The translations under genes and the position numbers were made by a program. Shown in pieces: positions 1 to 6,219 of a DNA stretch of 12,735 nucleotides (positions are counted from its first letter, which is position 1; each line of letters opens with the position of its first letter). The DNA is taken from the NCBI GenBank assembly GCA_002501885.1, contig DAON01000005.1, positions 1-12,735 of the forward strand, in the 5' to 3' direction. This DNA is from Euryarchaeota archaeon UBA220 (GTDB lineage Archaea; Thermoplasmatota; Poseidoniia; Poseidoniales; Thalassarchaeaceae). The notes under the pieces are model-generated. The model worked only from the letters and a program-made list of their open reading frames with translations. It searched no databases and was not told the DNA's origin.

Positions 1-27
1 CCGCTCCACCAACTAAGCTATGTCGGC
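1..27 (-). tRNA. tRNA, 5' part only (cut by window edge)
   Basis: Read on the minus strand, the bases form a 7-nt acceptor strand GCCGACA (27 to 21), then T8-A9, a D-stem GCTT pairing with GAGC (one T-G wobble), and a D-loop AGTTGGTGG containing the invariant GG. This is the normal first third of a tRNA. The anticodon lies outside the window, so the amino acid cannot be named. It follows guaAB on the same strand after about 40 bp. Confidence 0.8.
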
Positions 28-67
28 CTGACTCGCGGCAGGCTCCACCCTTCATCAAAGAATCGGA

Positions 68-1012
68 TTACTCCCATTCAATTGTGCCTGGTGGTTTGTG
101 TGTAATATCGTACACCACACGGTTTACTTGCCCCTTCAATGAATTAGTAATCTTGGTACTGATTTTTGCTAGAATTTCGTGAGGTATCTCAGAGTATCTT
201 GCGCTCATTCCATCTAGGCTAGTCACTGCTCTGACTACTACAGTCTCGCCATGGACCCTTACATCTCCGTGGACACCGACACTACGTACCGGAAGTAGTG
301 CTGCGAAATACTGCCACGGTAGATCGCATTCTCCTCTCTCGGCTGCTTCCTCAAGGTGAGTCTCGACGATATGACAGGCCTGTCGGCAAGACTCTACTCT
401 ATCAGGTGTTAACTCACCCAGAACCCTGACCGCCAAGCCCGGCCCTGGGAACGGCTGTCGCTCGCTAGAGGGTATGTTGAGTTCTCTTGCAATGGCTCTG
501 ACCTCATCCTTGTAGAATTCTCTTAGGGGTTCGACAATTTCCAAATCGACATCTTCGGGCAGACCTCCTACATTGTGATGCGACTTGATGACATCTCTCT
601 CGCCACCTCCTGACTCTATCCAGTCAGGAGCTATAGTTCCCTGTACGAGGAATTTTGCTCCACAACCATCTTGCTCTTCTTCAAAGACTCGAATAAACTG
701 CTCTCCGATGACCTTTCGCTTCTCCTCCGGATCAGTTACACCAGAGAGATGACTGAAGAACCTCTCAGATGCATCTACGATTTTGAGTTCGATTCCCAAA
801 TCTGCGAACATCTCAGAGACTTCATCTGACTCATTCAACCGCATCAATCCTGTATCGACATAGACGCAATGCAGCATGCTGCCGACTGCGCGGTGTGCGA
901 GAACTGCTGCAACCGTGCTGTCTATTCCGCCGGAACACGCGATTATCGCAGTGTCATCAATTTGAGACTGCAGGGCCTCGACCGCCTCGTCGACGAGGAA
1001 CTGGGTCTGCAC
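68..1012 (-). CDS. guaAB: GMP synthase [glutamine-hydrolysing] subunit B (ATP-PPase + dimerisation domain)
   Basis: This subunit adenylates XMP with ATP and aminates it to GMP in the last step of guanine nucleotide synthesis. The 314 residues carry the PP-loop SGGIDS (27-32), the ATPase motif QGTIAPDWIESG (124-135), IKSHHNVGGLP (142-152), QPFPGPGLAVR (186-196) and the characteristic C-terminus YDITHKPPGTIEWE. There is no N-terminal glutaminase domain. That is normal for many archaea, where a separate subunit A supplies ammonia; subunit A is not in this window. The GTG start at 1012 is chosen because an in-frame stop lies 12 nt upstream and GGGAGTGA sits 4 nt before it. purE ends only 4 bp upstream, so the two are almost certainly co-transcribed. 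Confidence 0.95.
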   Translation of the reverse strand: MQTQFLVDEAVEALQSQIDDTAIIACSGGIDSTVAAVLAHRAVGSMLHCVYVDTGLMRLNESDEVSEMFADLGIELKIVDASERFFSHLSGVTDPEEKRKVIGEQFIRVFEEEQDGCGAKFLVQGTIAPDWIESGGGERDVIKSHHNVGGLPEDVDLEIVEPLREFYKDEVRAIARELNIPSSERQPFPGPGLAVRVLGELTPDRVESCRQACHIVETHLEEAAERGECDLPWQYFAALLPVRSVGVHGDVRVHGETVVVRAVTSLDGMSARYSEIPHEILAKISTKITNSLKGQVNRVVYDITHKPPGTIEWE

Positions 1013-1016
1013 AGAT

Positions 1017-1024
1017 TCACTCCC
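1017..1024 (-). promoter_or_regulatory. Shine-Dalgarno-like site for guaAB, embedded in the purE stop
   Basis: On the minus strand GGGAGTGA ends with the purE TGA stop and is followed by 4 nt (ATCT) and the GTG start of guaAB. The placement matches the site before gcvPB, and suggests translational coupling of guaAB to purE. Confidence 0.6.
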
Positions 1025-1490
1025 TTAGAGACTCATCATCGGCGATTACCTGATTGGTTCTTGCAACGCGCCAATCCGAATATGCAGATGCTAAGTCTGA
1101 ATCAGAAAGGGATAGAATCTGAACTGCAAGAACTGCGGCATTGTCTCCTCTATCGACTCCCACAGTAGCTACTGGCATTCCAGGAGGCATCTGCACAATC
1201 GATAGTAGGCTATCATACTGTACTTTTCCACCAACTGGAACTCCAATTACTGGCAGAGTAGTCATGGCTGCAACCACTCCAGGAAGAGCGGCTGCCATTC
1301 CTGCCATGCAGATGAAGGCCTGGCATCCATCTTTGATGGCTGCTGAAACAACTCCTTCCAAGTACTTAGGAGCCCTATGTGCAGAAGCAACTCTGACCTC
1401 GTGAGATACGCCGAATTCCGTAAGCACGGCTGTACACTTGTTGGCTATTGGCAGGTCGGACTTGGAACCCAGAAGAATGCAGATGTCCAT
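1017..1490 (-). CDS. purE: 5-(carboxyamino)imidazole ribonucleotide mutase PurE (N5-CAIR mutase), with altered active-site motif
   Basis: PurE makes 4-carboxy-AIR in de novo purine synthesis. The 157 residues begin with the family's first strand and phosphate loop (LLGSKSDLP, 6-14). They keep ASAHRAP (35-41) with the catalytic His at 38, DSLLSIVQMPPGMPVATVG (93-111) and the archaeal-style DRGDNAA (113-119). Length is typical of PurE class I. The motif usually written AAHLPG reads AAALPG (66-71), so Ala68 replaces the second conserved active-site histidine. The neighbouring sequence GGKVQYDSLL also departs from the common LDGLDALL form. The ATG at 1490 has an in-frame TGA two codons upstream and no Shine-Dalgarno sequence. 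A 47-bp gap separates it from the membrane-protein gene upstream. Confidence 0.9.
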   Translation of the reverse strand: MDICILLGSKSDLPIANKCTAVLTEFGVSHEVRVASAHRAPKYLEGVVSAAIKDGCQAFICMAGMAAALPGVVAAMTTLPVIGVPVGGKVQYDSLLSIVQMPPGMPVATVGVDRGDNAAVLAVQILSLSDSDLASAYSDWRVARTNQVIADDESLRE

Positions 1491-1537
1491 GACTCAGCGG
1501 GCGGTAGTCGGTACAAATGCCTGCCGTCCTGATTTCC

Positions 1538-2356
1538 TCACGCAGGAAGTAGCCTAGAAGGCCAATCGAGACCCGAGTTCATCACTTGTGGTTCGGACAA
1601 TTTAGTTCGTGAAGAAGGGTCTGCAAACGGATCGTGGACAAAGCCCGAAGGTCCGATTAAAGCAATAGAGATGAATCTATCATTTCCTCTGCTCACTCCA
1701 GTAAGTGTGATTTGTCCCGAGTCGGCATTGAGTACTGCTATTGGACCACTGGTCCAAAATTCAGATTTGATTTGCCATCCTTCACGGATGTGTGCTGAGG
1801 ACTTCCAATCGGATGAGTCGATGGGGAGTAACCACCTACCGGCAGGACTGGTTACCACATCCCTAATCATTCCATAGGTGCGGAACCATGCAATCCAAAA
1901 CAGCGCATATGAGAGCCACCCCAAGGCCGGATGAATAGCCAGATGTAGTCCGAAAATAGCACTAGCAAGTGCGAAAGTTGGCCAGTCGAGAGGCAGAGTA
2001 TGAATGGATACAACATCGGTCGGTTGAGAATATCGAATCAAGAATAGTGGAATTAAAATCAGTAACCAAGAAACAGCGAAGAAGCCAGCAGCAGTAATCT
2101 GATCGTCAACTGGTGTCCTATTCGGGAGAGCTAGTGGCACAGCAGTAATTAGAAGGAAAAATGGAGACCATGCCAGTGGAAACAGAATTTTTATCCCGAC
2201 TGGCCTGAGTGTCTGTCTTAACCATCCTGTAGACGACTTTTCCGAGGGAGTGTTCCAAGACTCAGGAAGGTCAGAAGTGCCTTCCGAAGATTGCTTTGCT
2301 CTCCCTCTCCATCCTTCTTCTCCGGAAAGCCAGAGGCGGTCTTGACTCGCCTGCAT
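1538..2356 (-). CDS. Unrecognised integral membrane protein, about four helices plus soluble C-terminal domain
   Basis: I do not recognise a family. From the ATG at 2356 the product is 272 residues. It has a polar, Ser/Glu/Arg-rich N-terminus (1-53), hydrophobic segments at about 55-77, 88-108, 126-143 and 144-160, and a soluble, strand-rich tail of about 110 residues. The tail is Trp- and Ser-rich (WLLPIDSSDW, GQITLTGVSRGNDRFISIALIG). The reading frame stays open upstream to a TTG at 2437, which would give 299 residues and overlap gcvPB by 46 bp. AGGAGG lies 11 nt before that TTG, so the longer start is possible. I prefer the ATG because the extra residues look like an out-of-frame reading of gcvPB. 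The gene lies between gcvPB and purE on the same strand, so co-transcription is likely, but no function follows from this. Confidence 0.65.
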   Translation of the reverse strand: MQASQDRLWLSGEEGWRGRAKQSSEGTSDLPESWNTPSEKSSTGWLRQTLRPVGIKILFPLAWSPFFLLITAVPLALPNRTPVDDQITAAGFFAVSWLLILIPLFLIRYSQPTDVVSIHTLPLDWPTFALASAIFGLHLAIHPALGWLSYALFWIAWFRTYGMIRDVVTSPAGRWLLPIDSSDWKSSAHIREGWQIKSEFWTSGPIAVLNADSGQITLTGVSRGNDRFISIALIGPSGFVHDPFADPSSRTKLSEPQVMNSGLDWPSRLLPA

Positions 2357-2391
2357 AACCTGCGGGAGGGCTTTGTGGTCTTGTTTCTTCG

Positions 2392-3888
2392 CTACTCTGT
2401 GCCAGGATGCCTTAGGATGAGATTGCGTGCCGCCCAAACCTCATCCACCCTCCTGACATCAGTACTGTGAGGGGCTGTAGTAACCAATTCGGGATCTTCT
2501 GCGAGGATGGCTAGGAAGTCATCCGCGAATTTGTCTAATACCTCGCGGCTCTCAGTCTCAGTGGGCTCTATCATGAGGCATTCCGGTACTATCATCGGGA
2601 AGTATAGGGTTGGTGACATGTAACCGTAATCGAGTAGTCTCTTTGCCACATCTTTTCCGGTTACTCCGGTTCTTTCCTTGAGAGGTTGCATAGAGAGTGT
2701 AAACTCGTGTTTCACAACATCTGTAGGTGCCCCGTCCACCGGCATCACTTCGATGCCAGCCAGAGTTTCAGTGTCCGGGTTCATGATCTGATGGCGCAGA
2801 TAATTAGCATTCAGAACTGCATGCTCGCTCATCAGCTCCAACTCACGGCCGTAGCGACGGTAGAATGCCCATGCGCGGACGACTGCTCCAGCGTTACCAT
2901 GCCACTGCTGGACTTTACCTATGGTATTCTCAGGAGTTTTCCAGAAATACCTGTAGCCATCACCGGTAGCTCCTCCATCTTCGACTTCTTGACGGCCTAC
3001 CAGTGGAGAAGGTAAGAATTCAGCTAGATGTGATTTGACCCCAATTGGTCCGCTTCCAGGACCTCCTCCTCCGTGTGGCTGGCTGAATGTCTTGTGTAGA
3101 TTGTAATGAACAGCATCGAATCCCATCCTTCCTGGGTCAGTCTTGCCCAGAATCGCATTGAAGTTGGCTCCGTCATAGTACATCTGGCCTCCAGCCGCAT
3201 GAACAATTTCTGCGGCCTCAGCAATTTCGGGCTCAAATATGCCGAGGGTGCTAGGGTTGGTAATCATCATTGCAGCAGTATCTTCACCAACTGCTGCCCT
3301 GAGAGCATCTAGGTCTATGCGGCCGTCTTCTGCGCTTGGAATCTCAATGATATCGTAGCCGCACATCGCAGCGGAAGCGGGATTGGTACCATGGGCCGAA
3401 TCTGGAACTATGACTTTGTCTCGGTGATTTTCTCCATTGCTACGATGATACTCCTGAATGCAACGAATCGCTGTGAATTCTCCTTGGGCACCCGCTACTG
3501 GTTGTAGAGTAACTTGATCCATTCCAGCGCAGATCTCAAGCATTTCCTGCATCTCATAGAAGATTGACAGCAGACCTTGTATCTGATGTTCAGGCTGCAG
3601 AGGATGAATTCTATCGATCCCGGGGAGTTGTACTATTCTCTCATTGATTCTAGGATTGTGCTTCATCGTGCATGAACCCAAGGGGTAGAATCCAGTATCA
3701 ATTCCGAAATTTCTCTGCGAGAGCCAAGTATAGTGTCTGACCAATTCTGGCTCACTAGCTCTTGGCCACTCCGGGAGGTTTAATCGTCTCAAAGATGGAG
3801 GTACTGTATCTGCTGCGTCTTCCATCATGGGCTCTGGCTGAGACCATCCTGAGCCGGCGGCCCCATTAAATTCGAAGATATCACTCAA
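2392..3888 (-). CDS. gcvPB: Glycine dehydrogenase (decarboxylating) subunit 2, PLP-binding P-protein half
   Basis: With GcvPA this forms the P-protein of the glycine cleavage system, which decarboxylates glycine and passes the aminomethyl group to lipoyl-GcvH. The 498 residues carry FYPLGSCTMKHNP (67-79), the PLP-phosphate region, DSAHGTNPASA (163-173), YYDGANFNAI (237-246) and the Schiff-base lysine Lys266 in NLHKTFSQPHGGGGPG. Length is typical of archaeal and Gram-positive subunit 2. The start is a TTG at 3888, overlapping the gcvPA stop as TTGA, with GGAGGTGA 4 nt upstream. The two-subunit arrangement is a normal family form, not a frameshift. Neither gcvH nor the lipoamide dehydrogenase gene is in the window. 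Confidence 0.96.
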   Translation of the reverse strand: MSDIFEFNGAAGSGWSQPEPMMEDAADTVPPSLRRLNLPEWPRASEPELVRHYTWLSQRNFGIDTGFYPLGSCTMKHNPRINERIVQLPGIDRIHPLQPEHQIQGLLSIFYEMQEMLEICAGMDQVTLQPVAGAQGEFTAIRCIQEYHRSNGENHRDKVIVPDSAHGTNPASAAMCGYDIIEIPSAEDGRIDLDALRAAVGEDTAAMMITNPSTLGIFEPEIAEAAEIVHAAGGQMYYDGANFNAILGKTDPGRMGFDAVHYNLHKTFSQPHGGGGPGSGPIGVKSHLAEFLPSPLVGRQEVEDGGATGDGYRYFWKTPENTIGKVQQWHGNAGAVVRAWAFYRRYGRELELMSEHAVLNANYLRHQIMNPDTETLAGIEVMPVDGAPTDVVKHEFTLSMQPLKERTGVTGKDVAKRLLDYGYMSPTLYFPMIVPECLMIEPTETESREVLDKFADDFLAILAEDPELVTTAPHSTDVRRVDEVWAARNLILRHPGTE

Positions 3889-5252
3889 GGGCTCACCTCC
3901 TCAATCCAAGATGATAATGCCGAAGTCAGAGCATCGATGTCAGATTGGCTGGTTCTCTCGTCACAGCCAATCAGCAGACATGTTGACATCGAATCCCACC
4001 AGTCTCCAAGATCAAGTCCTCCTAGTACCCCTGCCTCATCCATGTGAGCGATAGCTTCGCCCGCGTCTCCGGGTAGTTTGACTGCGAACTCTCTGAAGTT
4101 CGGAGTATCGGGATCGACCAATTCTACTCCCGGAATTGCACAGACTGCCTGTTTTGTTGCTTCAGTTGCAGCAGCGACACGGAGAGCTAGTCTCTCCAAA
4201 CCTTCTGGACCTAGTAGAGACATGTGCATAGCACCCATGAGGGCAATCAGAGTCTCATTGGAACAGATGTTTGAGGTTGCACGGTGGCGGCGGATGTGTT
4301 GCTCGCGAGTAGAAAGTGTCAGAGTGAAAGCATCCTTGCCGTCCTCATCGATTGTCTTTCCAACAATTCTCCCGGGCATCAATCTCAGGTAATCTTTCTG
4401 ACACGCAAATAGGCCATAGATTGGGCCTCCAGCGGTTGGACCTATCCCGAATGGTTGTCCTTCGCCGACGACAATGTCGGCACCGTAATTGCCGGGCGCC
4501 TCGACTATACCCAGTGACACAGCATCTACGCCAACAATCAACGCTGTGTTCTCTCCAATGATTTCTTTGAGTTTCATCACGCCTTCATCCAGCTCACCGA
4601 ATGCGTTTGGCTGCTCTACATAGACAGCACACGCCCCGGCAGCGGCGGTAGCTGCCTCGAGGTTGATTCTGCCATCTTCTCCGTGCTCCAAGGTGCGAAG
4701 TTCGATACCTCCGCCCTGTGAGTAATTCTCTATGACAGAGAGCCTATGAGGAGGTACAAACTGAGACACATATACTACTCCTTTCTGGGTGGCCTTCCGT
4801 CCCTTCACTCGAACAGCGCATGTAATGGCCTCTGCTGCCGCAGTACTAGCATCATACATCGAAACATTTGACACAGGTAAGCCCACCAGTTCCGAGACCA
4901 TTGTCTGGAACTCCCACATTGCTTGCAGCATCCCTTGGCTGACCTCAGGCTGATATGGAGTGTAGGATGTGAGGAACTCTCCACGGGTAGCTAGCATTGG
5001 GACCATGGTGGGGACGAAGTTTCGTGCTAATCCGGCGGCAAGAAAAGATGGGCGGGAATCTAAGTCGATATTTGCCCCAAGCAAGCGCTGAGCATCGGCC
5101 CAGATCTCCTCTTCGGACTGTGGTCCTCGTAGTGGAAGAGGGTCGGTTCTGCGTACCTCTTCGGGTATGTCAGAAAACAAATCATCCATGGATTGTAGGC
5201 CCATTGCCTCGAGCATCTCTTGCTCGCGACCCAAATTCGGTAGTTGGTCCAA
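3885..5252 (-). CDS. gcvPA: Glycine dehydrogenase (decarboxylating) subunit 1
   Basis: This is the non-PLP-lysine half of the glycine cleavage P-protein, partner of GcvPB directly downstream. From the TTG at 5252 it is 455 residues. Motifs are LPNLGREQEMLEAMG near the N-terminus (4-18), DLFSDIPEEVR (24-34), the strong TSYTPYQPEVSQGMLQ (95-110), and SMYDASTAAAEA (131-142). The frame is open to a GTG at 5342, which would add 30 residues with four cysteines. I reject that start: family members begin a few residues before the conserved PN, and the TTG product MDQLPN aligns exactly with the usual M-x-Y-I-P-N. A purine-rich GGGGTG lies 7 nt upstream of the TTG. The gene is first in the minus-strand run and is divergent from the SDR-like gene. 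Confidence 0.93.
   Translation of the reverse strand: MDQLPNLGREQEMLEAMGLQSMDDLFSDIPEEVRRTDPLPLRGPQSEEEIWADAQRLLGANIDLDSRPSFLAAGLARNFVPTMVPMLATRGEFLTSYTPYQPEVSQGMLQAMWEFQTMVSELVGLPVSNVSMYDASTAAAEAITCAVRVKGRKATQKGVVYVSQFVPPHRLSVIENYSQGGGIELRTLEHGEDGRINLEAATAAAGACAVYVEQPNAFGELDEGVMKLKEIIGENTALIVGVDAVSLGIVEAPGNYGADIVVGEGQPFGIGPTAGGPIYGLFACQKDYLRLMPGRIVGKTIDEDGKDAFTLTLSTREQHIRRHRATSNICSNETLIALMGAMHMSLLGPEGLERLALRVAAATEATKQAVCAIPGVELVDPDTPNFREFAVKLPGDAGEAIAHMDEAGVLGGLDLGDWWDSMSTCLLIGCDERTSQSDIDALTSALSSWIEEVSP
3893..3900 (-). promoter_or_regulatory. Strong Shine-Dalgarno site deciding the TTG start of gcvPB
   Basis: GGAGGTGA on the minus strand lies inside the end of gcvPA, 4 nt before a TTG whose TTGA overlaps the gcvPA stop. 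It is a near-perfect anti-16S complement and supports coupled translation of the two glycine dehydrogenase subunits. Confidence 0.75.
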
Positions 5253-5337
5253 GTCCTCACACCCCGCCTCTTGGCGACCCAAGCAGAATTGCGACGCCCT
5301 TGAATGTTCGTTGCATGAGTTTTCACAGAGAGCAACA

Positions 5338-5371
5338 TACACTTATTTGCTCGTTTGAACTGGTAAGTGTA
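5338..5371. promoter_or_regulatory. Inverted repeat (8-bp arms) in the gcvPA / SDR-like divergent promoter region
   Basis: TACACTTA (5338-5345) and TAAGTGTA (5364-5371) are perfect inverted copies separated by 18 bp. The right arm ends 2 bp before the ATG of the plus-strand gene at 5374. An AT-rich TTATTT (5343-5348) overlaps the left arm, about 28 bp before that ATG, where a TATA box for a leaderless transcript would be expected. The arrangement suggests an operator bound by a dimeric regulator. That is inference from position and symmetry only. Confidence 0.45.
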
Positions 5372-5373
5372 AC

Positions 5374-6219
5374 ATGAAGGTCGCAATCACCTCCGCAGAT
5401 ACGTTCGTCGCACCATATCTGATGGAGATGTTAGGAGACTCTGGAGTCGTTATTCCAGAGGAAGCTCTCGGCGACCCGATGTCACTTGACGCCCTGTTGA
5501 CTCCATGTAGCGCCCTCATTCACATCAACTCCAGACCTGTTGACGCTAGCGTGGATAGAACCGACAGAGATGCTTACATCTCGATGCGTGAGTCATCTAG
5601 GCCAATACTGGATGCCGTGGATAGGCATGGCAGTCTGCATCTGGTGATTGTAGGGACTCTCAGAGTACATCCACAGTGGGAACCCGGTGAAGCATACTAT
5701 GGCGATGATTCGACTCTTGCTCCTCGCGATACTGCTGCTGAAGGTCAATTGTGGATGGAAGAAAATGCTCTCGAGCGAGCTGAGGCGGAGCGTCCGGTTA
5801 GCATTGTCAGAGCGTCCAATGTCCAAGGTGTGCCATTGGATGGACCCCCGGGCAACGGACTTCTGCATAAGTGGGCAGAAGAGTGTCAAATTGGTTGGAT
5901 AAACATCCCAGGAGATGGATCTGACATCAAGGACTTCGTCCATGTCCAAGATTTAGTCAGAGTGGTCGATGCTGTACTCGCTAACCCGCCTCCTACTAGG
6001 GATAGCATCGCTGTGGGCTCTGGCAAGGGAATTAGTATGGAAGAATTGGCTGGAATCTACAACTCCCGGACCGGTTGCGATACAGAGTTCGGTCAAAGTG
6101 ATGCAGGAGAGGTATTCGGAATGGTAGACGGATGGGGACTACAGGAAAGATTTGGGTTCAAGCCTGAAATCAGCCTTGAAGAAATGATTGACGAGGCTTT
6201 CGAGGCCGCGGGTCACTGA
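5374..6219 (+). CDS. Degenerate NAD(P)-dependent epimerase/dehydratase-like (extended SDR) protein
   Basis: The 281-residue product has the layout of an extended short-chain dehydrogenase: a Rossmann-like start (MKVAITSADTFVAPYLMEML), ALIHINSRP (47-55), LVIVGTLRVHP (90-100), VSIVRASNVQG (142-152) and PGDGSDIKDFVHVQDLVR (179-196). The last motif is typical of nucleotide-sugar epimerases. Two hallmark features are missing. The GxxGxxG nucleotide-binding glycines read as S-A-D-T-F-V-A (7-13). Where YxxxK is expected, the sequence reads DTAAEGQLW (119-127), aligning Ala121 and Gln125 with Tyr and Lys. It may bind a nucleotide or sugar without classical catalysis, or act in another way. No substrate is suggested. 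It is divergent from gcvPA, and its last 7 bp overlap the end of the gene on the other strand. The ATG follows the inverted repeat with no Shine-Dalgarno sequence, consistent with a leaderless transcript. Confidence 0.8.
   Translation: MKVAITSADTFVAPYLMEMLGDSGVVIPEEALGDPMSLDALLTPCSALIHINSRPVDASVDRTDRDAYISMRESSRPILDAVDRHGSLHLVIVGTLRVHPQWEPGEAYYGDDSTLAPRDTAAEGQLWMEENALERAEAERPVSIVRASNVQGVPLDGPPGNGLLHKWAEECQIGWINIPGDGSDIKDFVHVQDLVRVVDAVLANPPPTRDSIAVGSGKGISMEELAGIYNSRTGCDTEFGQSDAGEVFGMVDGWGLQERFGFKPEISLEEMIDEAFEAAGH

Noticed and set aside
68..1012. Truncated GMP synthase missing its glutaminase domain
   Set aside because: Archaea commonly encode the glutaminase as a separate subunit. The ATPase and dimerisation domains here are complete.
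2392..5252. gcvPA and gcvPB as a single gcvP broken by a frameshift
   Set aside because: A separate subunit 1 and subunit 2 is a standard form in archaea and many bacteria. The TTGA overlap with a strong Shine-Dalgarno site shows a genuine second start.
5253..5373. Glycine riboswitch in the gcvPA leader
   Set aside because: The leader is too short for a tandem aptamer, and I could not find the conserved glycine-aptamer core.
5060..5386. 108-codon minus-strand frame overlapping the start of gcvPA
   Set aside because: It lies almost wholly within gcvPA in another frame, has no family motif, and its composition looks like out-of-frame translation.
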